Origin: Mesorhizobium huakuii
Lineage (GTDB): Bacteria; Pseudomonadota; Alphaproteobacteria; Rhizobiales; Rhizobiaceae
DNA length: 64,000 nucleotides
Assembly (NCBI RefSeq): GCF_014189455.1
Contig: NZ_CP050296.1
Span: forward strand, 1,240,001-1,304,000
Direction: 5' to 3'
Part shown: piece after piece, positions 1-7,884 of the stretch
Position numbering within the stretch: the stretch's first letter is position 1
How the letters are laid out: every line of letters begins with the position of its first letter
The notes under the pieces: model-generated
What the model was told of the DNA's origin: nothing
Databases searched by the model: none
Seen by the model: the letters and a program-made list of their open reading frames with translations, nothing else
Position numbers and translations under genes: made by a program

Positions 1-562
1 ACGCCTTCGCCTGGTTATCGGCGGCAAGGCTTCTCTGCGCGTCCTGCTGCGAGCCGGCCCTGGTGCTGGCCAGCACCTCATAGCGCTTCGCATCCTGGGT
101 GGTGAACGTAGCGGCGGCACTCTTGGCCTCGAGATCGGCCTGCGCTTGTTCGATCAGCGAATTCTGCAGCGAGACCTGGGCACGGAGATTGTCGAGCGCC
201 GATTGCTGCTGCTGGACCGAAGCCTGCGCACGCTCCACCGCCGCCTTGAACGGCCGGTCGTCGATGCGGATGATGAGCTGGCCTGCATCGACATGTTGGT
301 TGTCCTCGACGAGGATCTCAGCGATGTGCCCGGCGACACGTGGCGCCAGCGGCGTGACATTGCCGCCGACATAGGCATCGTCGGTGGAGACGAGGAAACG
401 GCCGGCCTGCCACCACTGAAAGCCATACCAGCCGGCGACGCCAATCGCGATCGCAGCGCCCAGCATGACGAACTGCTTGCGGCGGCTTTTGGCGGGCGCG
501 GGGATCTGGACGACCGATGGCTGCGCGGGCTGGAGCTCGGCGGCGGAGAGAACCTTGTTCAT
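1..562 (-). CDS. HlyD/EmrA-type membrane fusion protein, 3' end beyond window
   Basis: Periplasmic adaptor subunit of an efflux pump, anchored in the inner membrane and expected to link an MFS-type transporter to an outer-membrane channel. The visible N-terminal 187 residues show a cytoplasmic leader, one membrane helix (about residues 32-50), the family motif STDDAYVGG, a biotinyl-lipoyl-like strand set and the start of a Gln/Ala-rich coiled coil. The gene runs off the left edge, so the C-terminal part and any transporter gene are not seen. Its ATG overlaps the stop of the upstream HxlR gene (ATGA at 559-562), so the two are translationally coupled. Family membership is clear; the drug or solute moved is unknown. 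Confidence 0.9.
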   Translation of the reverse strand, partial: MNKVLSAAELQPAQPSVVQIPAPAKSRRKQFVMLGAAIAIGVAGWYGFQWWQAGRFLVSTDDAYVGGNVTPLAPRVAGHIAEILVEDNQHVDAGQLIIRIDDRPFKAAVERAQASVQQQQSALDNLRAQVSLQNSLIEQAQADLEAKSAAATFTTQDAKRYEVLASTRAGSQQDAQRSLAADNQAKA

Positions 563-1107
563 TTGCCCCGCGCCTCTTCACGGCTTTGATTAACGTTGTC
601 GATGAGCGGCAAGCCTGACCCCTCGCTGCTGAAGCGGTAGCGCTGCCGCATGCGATCGGTGGCCCTGGGTGCCGTCGCCATGGTGAAGCCCTCGCCGTCG
701 AGTTCCTTGCCGCTCTCGCGGTCGACCAGCACGGGCTCGGCCCAGCGCCCGTCGGCCTTGTCCACCACGACCAGGCTCGGGCCTTCGGGCGCAAGATGCT
801 TGTTGCCCCAGGCGAGCAGGGAGAGCAGCACTGGACGGAAATCGCGCGCCTTGGCGGTCAGCACATATTCATGGCGAAGCGGCCGTTCGCAGTAGGCGCG
901 CTTTTCGAACAGGCCGCGCTCGACCAGGCTGTTCAGCCGGCGCGTCAGAATGTTGGGCGCGATCTCAAGGCTCTTTTGAAACTGGTCGAAGCGCGTCAGG
1001 CCCTGAAATGCGTCCCTGAGCAATAGGATGCTCCACCATTCGCCGACATCGTCAAGGCTGCGCGCGATGGGGCACGGGCGGGTTTCGAAGCTTGTTTTGG
1101 CAACCAT
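559..1107 (-). CDS. HxlR family transcriptional regulator
   Basis: Winged-helix DNA-binding regulator of the HxlR family, probably controlling itself and the coupled HlyD-type efflux gene. The 182-residue product has the usual HxlR core: CPIARSLDDVGEWWSILLLRDA at the N terminus (its cysteine is a frequent redox or ligand sensor position), then the recognition region with NILTRRLNSLVERGL and the RPLRHEY wing. It is longer than many HxlR proteins because of about 60 extra C-terminal residues. An in-frame TTG exists at 1125, but the ATG at 1107 fits the family start better. A palindromic region lies upstream at 1132-1171. The regulated signal is not known. Confidence 0.88.
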   Translation of the reverse strand: MVAKTSFETRPCPIARSLDDVGEWWSILLLRDAFQGLTRFDQFQKSLEIAPNILTRRLNSLVERGLFEKRAYCERPLRHEYVLTAKARDFRPVLLSLLAWGNKHLAPEGPSLVVVDKADGRWAEPVLVDRESGKELDGEGFTMATAPRATDRMRQRYRFSSEGSGLPLIDNVNQSREEARGK

Positions 1108-1131
1108 GGCCGGAGTCTCTTTCAAAATGAA

Positions 1132-1171
1132 AGTGACTTATAACCGAGTTAGTTGCATTATGCAAGTCACT
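1132..1171. promoter_or_regulatory. Inverted-repeat operator candidate upstream of HxlR gene
   Basis: AGTGACTT (1132-1139) is mirrored by AAGTCACT (1164-1171), and a perfect 13-base palindrome TTGCATTATGCAA lies inside at 1153-1165. The block sits 25 bases before the HxlR start. That is a typical place for autoregulation by this family. Binding is inferred, not shown. Confidence 0.5.
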
Positions 1172-1214
1172 CAAATGCGACCGCGGAAGCTTTCGGCCGC
1201 GAGCAGTGATTGCA

Positions 1215-2210
1215 TCATTGGCCGAGTCCGTCAGCCACCAGCACCACCTTGCCGGTCGAGCGTCGCTCGTCCAGCAGCCGGTGCGCTTCGCCGGCCTGGT
1301 CGAGCGGGAAACGGCCGCCGATTGCCACCCGCAACTGGCCGCTCGCGGCCAGTTGGAACAGCTCGGACAGGCTGGCCCGCAGCACATCCGGTGGCAGCAG
1401 CGGCAGCAACGCGAAACCCCTCAGCGACTGGTTGCGGCCGATCATGGCTTCCAGATCGGAAGCAGCGAGCCCATAGCGGCCGAGCGCCGCAAAGACCAGT
1501 TCGCCACCAGGCGCCAAAGCCTGCAGCGACAACGCCGTCAGCGCGCCGCCAACGGTGTCGTAGATGATGTCGGCGCCCGCTCCGCCTGTCAGCGTGCGGA
1601 CGCGCGCGGGCCAGTCCGGCCCGGTATAGTCGATGGCCACATCAGCGCCGAGCGACAAAGCAAGCTCCATCTTGCCCGCGCCGCCGGCAGCCGCGATCAC
1701 CTTGCTCGCGCCCCTCACCCTTGCAAGCTGGACAAGCAGCGATCCAACGCCACCGGCGGCGGCCGGCACCAGCACCGACTTGCCCTGAGGCGAGCTCTGG
1801 CGCAGCAGATGCAGCGCTGTCAGCCCCTGCACCATCAGCGCTGTCGCGTCTTCGAACGAGACGTCATCCGGCAGCGGCACGGCGAGATCGGCCGATATCA
1901 CCACCTGCTCGGCATACCCGCCATAAGGACGCTGCGAGGCAAACAGCGGTGCCGCGACACGCCTCCCCAGCAGCGCCGCATCCACCCCTTGCCCGACCGC
2001 TTCCACGACGCCCGCCACTTCCACGCCGGGAAACATCGGCAGTTGCGGCGTCACCGCGTAACGGTCCGCGCGCATCAGCACCTCGAAGAAGTTTATTCCC
2101 GCCGCGTGAACGCGGATCAGTACCTCGCCGGCCTGTGGCACCAGCGCCGGCAGCTCGACGACCTCGAGCACCTCGGGACCGCCGAAGCGGCTGAATTGAA
2201 CGGCTTTCAT
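1215..2210 (-). CDS. Zinc-independent quinone oxidoreductase (MDR superfamily)
   Basis: NADPH:quinone reductase-like member of the medium-chain dehydrogenase/reductase superfamily, a cytosolic enzyme likely reducing quinones or enones. The start at 2210 gives MKAVQFSRFGGPEVLE, the standard beginning of the family; upstream in-frame codons are ignored because GGAGC lies just before this ATG. The GroES-like domain is followed by a Rossmann fold with AAAGGVGSLLVQLAR as the nucleotide loop, and no structural-zinc cysteine cluster is seen. It is divergent from an HxlR gene starting at 2308, which probably regulates it. The physiological substrate is unknown. Confidence 0.88.
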   Translation of the reverse strand: MKAVQFSRFGGPEVLEVVELPALVPQAGEVLIRVHAAGINFFEVLMRADRYAVTPQLPMFPGVEVAGVVEAVGQGVDAALLGRRVAAPLFASQRPYGGYAEQVVISADLAVPLPDDVSFEDATALMVQGLTALHLLRQSSPQGKSVLVPAAAGGVGSLLVQLARVRGASKVIAAAGGAGKMELALSLGADVAIDYTGPDWPARVRTLTGGAGADIIYDTVGGALTALSLQALAPGGELVFAALGRYGLAASDLEAMIGRNQSLRGFALLPLLPPDVLRASLSELFQLAASGQLRVAIGGRFPLDQAGEAHRLLDERRSTGKVVLVADGLGQ

Positions 2211-2307
2211 GGCAAGCTCCGATCGCACTGGCATCGGCGGTGGTTTGCCACTATCTGCGAAGCCGCGACTACACACTCATTTCTCCCCTGCTGACCAGGA
2301 GGTGACC

Positions 2308-2715
2308 ATGGCCGGCTCGCCCACGAAAATGCCGATCAAGAGATTGCCGATGCTGCCGGCTGAGCGGGCGCTGAAAGTGATCGCCGGGCGCTGGAAGGCG
2401 GTCATTCTCTACCACCTCTTCGATGGTCCAAGGCGGCTGTCGGCGCTGAAGACGATGATGCCAGGCATCACCCAGAAAGTGCTGATCCAGCAGCTGCGCG
2501 AAATGGAGGAGCACGGCCTCGTCAGCCGCGAGATCTTCGCCGAAGTCCCCGCCCGCGTCGAATATTCGGCGACCAGCCTGGGCCTCAGCCTCGAGCCGAT
2601 CCTGCTGGCACTTTGCCAGTGGGGCCAGCACCACGCCGACGAGCTGAACGAGAAGCATCGCCTCGCCGACTGCATTATCCGGCCGAGGCAGGCGCAGCAC
2701 GCACAGATGGCCTAA
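2308..2715 (+). CDS. HxlR family transcriptional regulator
   Basis: Second HxlR-type winged-helix regulator. The ATG at 2308 has a strong AGGAGGTGA ribosome site at 2297-2305, so the longer in-frame extension is rejected. The 135-residue product carries the family core ERALKVIAGRWKAVILYHLF, then ITQKVLIQQLREMEEHGLV and the basic wing VPARVEYS. The usual early cysteine is absent. Divergent arrangement with the quinone oxidoreductase across a 97-base gap suggests it represses or activates that gene, probably in response to quinone or electrophile stress. This is inferred from context and from characterised HxlR/YodB members. Confidence 0.88.
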   Translation: MAGSPTKMPIKRLPMLPAERALKVIAGRWKAVILYHLFDGPRRLSALKTMMPGITQKVLIQQLREMEEHGLVSREIFAEVPARVEYSATSLGLSLEPILLALCQWGQHHADELNEKHRLADCIIRPRQAQHAQMA

Positions 2716-2782
2716 ATCGAATGGCATGATGGGTTGCCGACGCCGGCTGCCCGTCTCAGATGTTGACAGAACGGAACGGCAA

Positions 2783-3592
2783 ATGCACCGCACAGCTTCG
2801 GGCGAACTTCATTGGACCTACACTCTTGGTGAGCTGCGCATCACCGCCTTGCGCGATGGCTATGTCGACATGCCGGTCAGGCGGCTTCGGCAAGACGGCG
2901 ACAAGCCGTTTGGCGATGACTTGCCGCCACAAGTCCCGTTGTTTGGCGGTCAACTCAGGCTCTCCGTCAACGCCTTCGCGATTGACGATGGAGACGAGAT
3001 CATCTTGATCGATACCGGCGCCGCGAATGCCTGGCACCCGACCATGGGCCGGCTTCCCCAGGCGCTGGACGAAGCCGGCATCGATGTCGAAAAAGTCCGC
3101 ACCGTCTGCTTCACCCATACGCATCTCGACCACATCCAGGGTCTTGTGCTCGCCGACGGCCGGGATGCTTTCCCGCGCCTGGCGCGCTTGCTCGTTCCCA
3201 GGCAGGAACTCGGCCTCTTCCGCACCGAAGCACGGCTGAAGCGATTTCACGACATGGCGGAACCATTCGAAGCTGGAGACCGTCTCGGGACATATGTCGA
3301 CATGATCGGCGCTCACGGCCATGAAGTGGGTCACAGCTGCTTTCGCGCTTCGAGCGGCGGCGAGAGCATCTTGATCTGGGGCGATACCGTTCACGTCCCG
3401 TCGCTTCAGTTCGATCGGCCCGAGGTGACGTGGGAATTCGACACGGATCAGGACAAGGCGCGCGAGAGCCGGTTGCGGCTGCTGACGCTTGCGGCGGAGG
3501 ATCACTGTTTCGTTGCCGGCGCGCATCTGGATTCGCCCGGCATTGGCCGTGTCGTCCGCTCCGGCGGCGGCTTTCGATTTGAGCCGCTATAA
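2783..3592 (+). CDS. Metallo-beta-lactamase-fold hydrolase
   Basis: MBL-fold metallohydrolase of about 269 residues. It has the metal-binding motif HTHLDH (around residue 112 from this start), an upstream IDTGAAN strand and a later IWGDTVH aspartate ligand, plus the final GAHL histidine. This layout is shared by quorum-quenching lactonases and many uncharacterised hydrolases, so the substrate cannot be named. Translation could start at 2726, but the ATG at 2783 matches the usual family beginning; neither has a strong ribosome site. It follows the HxlR gene on the same strand and may be co-transcribed. A convergent terminator follows at 3600-3619. Confidence 0.82.
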   Translation: MHRTASGELHWTYTLGELRITALRDGYVDMPVRRLRQDGDKPFGDDLPPQVPLFGGQLRLSVNAFAIDDGDEIILIDTGAANAWHPTMGRLPQALDEAGIDVEKVRTVCFTHTHLDHIQGLVLADGRDAFPRLARLLVPRQELGLFRTEARLKRFHDMAEPFEAGDRLGTYVDMIGAHGHEVGHSCFRASSGGESILIWGDTVHVPSLQFDRPEVTWEFDTDQDKARESRLRLLTLAAEDHCFVAGAHLDSPGIGRVVRSGGGFRFEPL

Positions 3593-3599
3593 CTAGAAA

Positions 3600-3619
3600 G
3601 GGCGGCGCAAGCGCCGCCC
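3600..3619 (-). terminator. Intrinsic terminator between convergent genes
   Basis: GGGCGGCGC and GCGCCGCCC form a nine-base-pair stem with an AA turn. On the minus strand it is followed by CTTTCT, so it best serves the FMN reductase gene. It also separates that gene from the plus-strand MBL hydrolase. Confidence 0.6.
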
Positions 3620-3652
3620 CACATCCCTTGGGAGGATAATCTCAAAAGGCGA

Positions 3653-4259
3653 TCAGGCTGCCTTGACTTCCTCGGCAAGCACGTCGGCATCGCGGGCCTT
3701 CTTCAGCGCCTTTGCCCACCAGGCGACGTCGTTGACCAGCGCGGTGGCCGCCTGGTTCAGGTGCTCGAGGTCTTCCAGCTTCTTCTCGCCCTGGCGGACG
3801 GCAAGGAAGTCGCCCCAGGCGATATGAACAGCCGACTTGACCGGCGCCATCTGCAGCTCGACGGCATGGAGGCGGAGCTGCTCGACGGCGCGGGCGCCAC
3901 CGACGCTGCCATAGCCGACGAAGCCGGCCGGCTTCTTGTTCCATTCATTGGCGGCGTAGTCGATGGCGTTCTTCAGCACGGCCGTCGGGCCGTGATTGTA
4001 TTCGGCGGCGGTGAAGATGAAGCCGTCATATTCGGCGACCTTCTTCTGCCAGCGCTGCGCCACTTCGTTGGTCGACGGCACCCAGGCGGGAAGAGGCGAC
4101 TTCGTCGAAGAAGGGCAGCGGGAAGTCCCTGAGGTCGACGACCTCGACATCGATATCGGCATGCGACTTGGCGATCTTGGCGATCCATTGGGTCGGGGTA
4201 TCGGCGAAGCGCGCGGCGCGCGTCGAACCGACGATGATGGCGATTTTCGGCTTTGACAT
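3653..4259 (-). CDS. NADPH-dependent FMN reductase, frameshifted
   Basis: Flavodoxin-like NAD(P)H-dependent FMN/quinone reductase. The first frame reads MSKPKIAIIVGSTRAARFAD up to FFDEVAS; the second frame continues PAWVPSTNEVAQRW to the end. Joining them by removing one base near 4089-4094 gives a complete 201-residue protein with the flavin loop GSTRAARFAD and the family motif FTAAEYNHGPTAVLKNAIDY. The break is therefore a single extra base, either an assembly error or a recent mutation. The divergent HxlR gene across a short palindromic gap is the likely regulator. Such pairs are common in electrophile or azo/quinone detoxification. Confidence 0.85.
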
Positions 4260-4287
4260 GGGGGGCTCTCCATTCCAGTAAAAAGCT

Positions 4288-4304
4288 GGTATCGTTTAGA
4301 TACC
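4288..4304. promoter_or_regulatory. Perfect palindrome between divergent FMN reductase and HxlR genes
   Basis: GGTATC-GTTTA-GATACC is a perfect 6-5-6 inverted repeat, with a further GAGATACT copy about 15 bases downstream. HxlR/YodB-type regulators typically bind such TATC-type dyads in shared promoter regions. It is an operator candidate only. Confidence 0.6.
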
Positions 4305-4351
4305 GGCGCTATATGAGATACTGTCAACTGCCGACGCAAGGGGGCACCGTT

Positions 4352-4720
4352 TTGTTACTGAGGCACCCGCACAACACCGAAGACTGCCGCGCGATTTCGG
4401 AAATCCTGCAGCGCGTCGGCGACAAATGGACCGTGCTCGTGGTCGGCAAGCTGGGCGGCGGACCGCTGCGTTTCAACGAGTTGCGCGCGGCTGTCGGCGG
4501 CATCTCGCAGAAGATGCTGACCACCACCTTGCGCGGGCTTGAACGCGATGGTTTCGTCACCCGCACCGTGTTCCCGACCATTCCGCCGCGTGTCGATTAT
4601 GAGCTGACTGAACTGGGTCACGAACTGTTGATCCCGGTCAGCGCGCTTGGCGAATGGGCGCGCAGAAACACGCAGCGTGTGCGCGAGGCACGCGAAAAAT
4701 TCGACGGCATGCACGGCTGA
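4352..4720 (+). CDS. HxlR family transcriptional regulator
   Basis: Third HxlR-type regulator. A TTG at 4352 is chosen because AAGGGGG lies eight bases upstream; an ATG at 4313 would start within the likely operator. The 122-residue product begins MLLRHPHNTEDCRAISEILQ and has the family core VGDKWTVLVVGKL, then ISQKMLTTTLRGLERDG and the wing PRVDYELTELG. The cysteine before the first helix matches the redox-sensing position of YodB/HxlR proteins. It most likely controls the divergent FMN reductase gene through the palindrome at 4288-4304. Confidence 0.88.
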   Translation: MLLRHPHNTEDCRAISEILQRVGDKWTVLVVGKLGGGPLRFNELRAAVGGISQKMLTTTLRGLERDGFVTRTVFPTIPPRVDYELTELGHELLIPVSALGEWARRNTQRVREAREKFDGMHG

Positions 4721-4888
4721 AACCCTTGCACGGCAAGGGATCCGAAGTTTTGCGTTGCGTGAAATTGCCTGGCGGCAGGGAATTCGTGACCCTCTAGACG
4801 CAGCTTGGCAGCTTTGTCCTATGGCGCAGGGAGCAGACCAGCACGCAGGCTACTTTGACGACGACGATCGCGAACCAAAGGCAGCCAT

Positions 4889-5092
4889 TCAGCTTCTCGG
4901 CGCCAGGCCATCGCAGGGCGTCGTGCCGCAGGGCGTGCATGTCACGGCCGGCTTGCGGTCACCCTTGCCGCCTTGCAAGCAAATCGTGTGCGGAAGGTCG
5001 TTCTTGACTTCGGCATAGGCGGTGACGCCGAGCAGGCAGACCAAGGCGACAAGGGCTGCCACGAGCCAGCTGTTCAGCAAGTGTTGACGCAT
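4889..5092 (-). CDS. Small exported protein of unknown function
   Basis: A 67-residue product starting at the ATG at 5092, preceded by a GGGGGAGA ribosome site. It begins MRQHLLNSWLVAALVALVCL, a clear signal peptide or N-terminal membrane helix, and the short mature part contains three cysteines. No family is recognised. It stands alone on the minus strand between the HxlR gene and the thioesterase gene. The signal peptide plus good ribosome site make it a plausible gene, but conservation would have to confirm it. Confidence 0.55.
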   Translation of the reverse strand: MRQHLLNSWLVAALVALVCLLGVTAYAEVKNDLPHTICLQGGKGDRKPAVTCTPCGTTPCDGLAPRS

Positions 5093-5226
5093 TGTCTCTC
5101 CCCCGACGCCGGCACAATCGGGCGTGAAGGCAACCATTGGATGTCGCGCAACGCATCGCCCGCGCGGGCGATGTTACAATTGCTCTTGGACTGCAAGAAC
5201 GGGGGATTGCGAGAACCGGGCTTTCG

Positions 5227-5622
5227 TCAACCTTCGGCCGGAACTGCCTTCGGCTTGCCTTCGCCGTCCAGCGCCACCATGACGAAATCGGCGTGGGTCA
5301 CCTTTTCCATCAGGTCGGAGAGATAGCGCTGCGCCCAGGCTTCGACCTTCAGCGTCATCGAGGTGCGGCCGACGCGTTCGACATGGGTGTAGATGCACAG
5401 CGTGTCACCGATCTTCATCGGTTTGGCGAAGGACATCTCCTTGACCGCCGCCGTCACCACGCGGCCCCGGGCCCGCTCGGCGGCGCGGATGCCGCAGGCA
5501 AGGTCCATCTGCGCCATGACCCAGCCGCCAAAAATGTCGCCTGCGGCATTGGCGTCCGAAGGCATGGCCAGCGTGCGCAGCGTCAGGTCTCCGATCGGCC
5601 GTCCGTCCGCGTATTGCACCAT
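5227..5622 (-). CDS. YciA-type acyl-CoA thioesterase
   Basis: Hot-dog-fold acyl-CoA thioesterase, cytosolic, hydrolysing acyl-CoA to free acid and CoA. The 131-residue protein has the YciA signature: PSDANAAGDIFGGWVMAQMD with the catalytic Asp of the hot-dog helix, then RGRVVTAAVKEMSFAKPMKIGD and the strand HVERVGRTSMTLKVEAWAQR. Length is normal for the family. It is monocistronic, followed by the IS remnant region upstream of its start. Substrate length preference is not visible. Confidence 0.88.
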   Translation of the reverse strand: MVQYADGRPIGDLTLRTLAMPSDANAAGDIFGGWVMAQMDLACGIRAAERARGRVVTAAVKEMSFAKPMKIGDTLCIYTHVERVGRTSMTLKVEAWAQRYLSDLMEKVTHADFVMVALDGEGKPKAVPAEG

Positions 5623-5736
5623 GCGAGAAATCCTTGTGAGATGATGGTCATCGACCCCCTATCGCCGCTGCAGGAACAGGTCAACGCGCCACAGCTGCTT
5701 TTTCCTCGCCTCCATGGGCCATAGGCTAGCCCGGCA

Positions 5737-6510
5737 TTAGCCCGCTTGTGCCTGATTTTCAGCGGCTTCGGGTTTTGGAGCGGGCTTCCCCCAACTCCGT
5801 CGCTGCTTCGCAGCGCCACCTCTCCCCTCCGGAGCGCGGCCATGGCTGGTCTCGGTCCGCTCAGTGACGGCGGGAGTGGTCTGGGCCAGTTGTTGATTGG
5901 CCCGAGCCAACCAATGCCGGCGGTTTCCCTTGAGTGCGAGCAGATAGTCGCCGCCGCGCTGAATGATGGCCTTGGCCATGCGCGTGTGGCAGTGGAGGGC
6001 ATCGGCCGTGACCAATCGGCCAGTAAGATCAATGAGTTCGACGACCTTGAGGGCAGCCTCGACCTCATTGTCTTCGTCGCCGGGCGAGACCGCCGCCAAA
6101 CACAGCCGCGTCTGGCTGGCAAAGGCCGACACCGTCAGGGGCGGGCTGGCCGCAAGGCCTTTCTCATAGGCCCGCCGCAGCGCCTTGCCATCAAGTGCGA
6201 CCACACCCTGACGTGCCTGGGCAAAGCCTGCGGCAAAGGCGGCGAACGCCCGTCCCAAGGCCTCCGGATCGAGCAGGCGCAACAGCCGCGAGAAGGTGTC
6301 GTGGCTAGGCGCCTCCTCATAGTCGATCAAGCGCGACAGCGCCTGTTTGCGCTCTTGCGCGAACAACGAAAACTCCGTTGCGCTGGTCGCGCCACACAGG
6401 CTCGCAGCGATCATCATCACGATCAGGTCGCCAAGCCGATGTGTGGCGTTGGCCGCGCGCGGATCAGGCACCGTACCGAAATAGCTCTCAAGGCTGGTAA
6501 TGGCAGTCAC
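5737..6510 (-). pseudogene. ISAs1-family transposase, C-terminally truncated
   Basis: DDE transposase of the ISAs1 (H-repeat associated) family. Residues 1 to about 215 show the family order: LESYFGTVPDPRAANATHRL, the N-terminal helical domain, VVALDGKALRRAYEKG with the first catalytic Asp, and VTADALHCHTRMAKAIIQRG with the second. Family members continue to a third catalytic acidic residue. Here the frame instead runs into an unrelated intergenic repeat (from about 5836 downward) and ends with a foreign tail beginning APEGRGGAAKQRR. The catalytic core is therefore incomplete and the element cannot be autonomous. Confidence 0.85.
5786..5836. repeat. Left half of intergenic repeat family B
   Basis: This block matches 22515-22562 nearly base for base (CCGTCGCTGCTTCGCAGCGCCACCT then the CCCTCCGGAG core). 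It ends exactly where transposase homology begins. The other half of the same repeat is found at 6588-6695 on the far side of the IS remnant. Confidence 0.7.
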
Positions 6511-6587
6511 TCCTCGCTGGACTGCCTTCCCAAAGAATCCCTTCTCAAACCAACTTCAAGCCCAAAATCGCCATATGCGATTCCCCT
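5837..6587. mobile_element. ISAs1-type IS remnant inserted in repeat B
   Basis: About 750 bases carrying the start-proximal part of an ISAs1-type transposase. The right edge reads inward as CAGGGGAATCGCATATGGCG, plausible as an IS terminus. Both edges abut the same ten-base sequence CCCTCCGGAG, resembling a target duplication. The left edge lacks a matching terminus because the 3' part of the transposase is gone, so the element is internally or terminally deleted. Confidence 0.6.
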
Positions 6588-6695
6588 GCCCTCCGGAGGG
6601 AGAGGAAGGCACCAGTCCGGCCAAGCTCGCGCCCTTCCTCTACCCCGTCGATCGGGGAGAGGTGGCGAGCGAAGCTCGACGGAGTGGGGGTCGAC
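6588..6695. repeat. Right half of intergenic repeat family B
   Basis: Resembles 22556-22680: CTCCGGAGGGAGAGGAAGG, then TACCCCGTCGATCGGGGAGAGG, and ending GACGGAGTGGGGGTCGAC. It lies between the IS remnant and purC. The palindromic parts can form hairpins. Together with 5786-5836 it would rebuild one full copy. Confidence 0.7.
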
Positions 6696-6736
6696 TGCGC
6701 GGCGCAAGACCAGGCGCCAGCTGAGAGGCGCACCTC

Positions 6737-7678
6737 TCAAAAATAACCTGCAAGGTTAGCTCGGATGCGGTCCAGCACAGTGCCACCGGACAGGTCCGGC
6801 ATAAACGCCTTGCCCGTAATCGCCTCGTAAGCCTGCGCATAGATGCCCGAGGCCTGCTCGACGATCTCGTCCGGTATCCTGGGGATCGGGTCCTTGTAGG
6901 GATCGCAACGTGCCGCCACCCATGAGCGGATGAAATCCTTGTCGAAACTCTCCGGCCGCGTGCCGCTTGTGAGCGCCTGTTCGTAGCTCGCCGCGATCCA
7001 GTACCGGCTGGAGTCCGGCGTATGGATTTCGTCGGCCAGGATGATCGTCCCGTTCCTGTCGGTGCCGAATTCGTACTTCGTGTCGGCGAGGATCAGGCCG
7101 CGCTGGGCGGCGCGCGCCTGGCCGCGGGCGAACAGCCTCAAGGCATAGTCCGAGACGGTGTCCCACTGCGCCTGCGTGAGCAGTCCCTGCTCGATGATTT
7201 CTGCCCTCGACAGCGGTTCGTCATGGGCGCCATCCGCCGCCTTGCTCGTCGGCGTGATGACCGGCGCGGCCAGCTTCTCATTGTCGCGCAGCCCGTCCGG
7301 CAGGCGCATGCCGTACATGTCACGCTCTCCGCGCTTGTAGCGAGTCAAGATCGAGGTGCTGGTGGTGCCGGCGAGATAACCGCGCACGACGATCTCGACC
7401 GGCAGGATGTCGAGCCTTGTCCCGACGACGACATTTGGGTCGGGATATTCGAGCACATGGTTCGGGCAGATATCGGCGGTTTCCTCGAACCAGTAGCGTG
7501 CCGTCTGGGTGAGGATCTCGCCCTTGAACGGGATCGAGGTCAGGATGATGTCGAAGGCGCTGAGACGGTCGGTGGCGATGATGATGCGCCGGCCGTCGGC
7601 CAGGTCGTAATTTTCGCGGACCTTGCCCTTGTAGTGGCCCGGCAGCTCGGGAATGAAGGCATCCGACAGGGTCCGCAT
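6737..7678 (-). CDS. purC: Phosphoribosylaminoimidazole-succinocarboxamide synthase
   Basis: Catalyses ATP-dependent ligation of aspartate to CAIR to give SAICAR in de novo purine synthesis. The ATG at 7678 gives [20 protein letters not shown]; the longer upstream frame is ignored because family homology begins here. Visible motifs are GKVRENYDL and ATDRLSAFD (substrate and ATP binding) and [12 protein letters not shown] near the catalytic site. At 313 residues it belongs to the longer purC form related to yeast ADE1 rather than the roughly 240-residue form that many bacteria use. No other pur gene is adjacent. Confidence 0.93.
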   Translation of the reverse strand: MRTLSDAFIPELPGHYKGKVRENYDLADGRRIIIATDRLSAFDIILTSIPFKGEILTQTARYWFEETADICPNHVLEYPDPNVVVGTRLDILPVEIVVRGYLAGTTSTSILTRYKRGERDMYGMRLPDGLRDNEKLAAPVITPTSKAADGAHDEPLSRAEIIEQGLLTQAQWDTVSDYALRLFARGQARAAQRGLILADTKYEFGTDRNGTIILADEIHTPDSSRYWIAASYEQALTSGTRPESFDKDFIRSWVAARCDPYKDPIPRIPDEIVEQASGIYAQAYEAITGKAFMPDLSGGTVLDRIRANLAGYF

Positions 7679-7884
7679 ATGATTTCCCGACTTCCTCGGA
7701 TTGGCTGATGCCATCGCATAAGCCGTCGACCCCATGCATATCAAGCGCGATTGTCGGGTTTTCCCGCAACTCTGGCCAAATACGACAGTCGCTTTTTTCA
7801 CAACCGATGCCGGAAGGCCCGGCGACGCGGCGAACCCGTCGCGTCTAGGCTGCGGCCAGTTTTCCGGAGCCGCCAATACCCATC

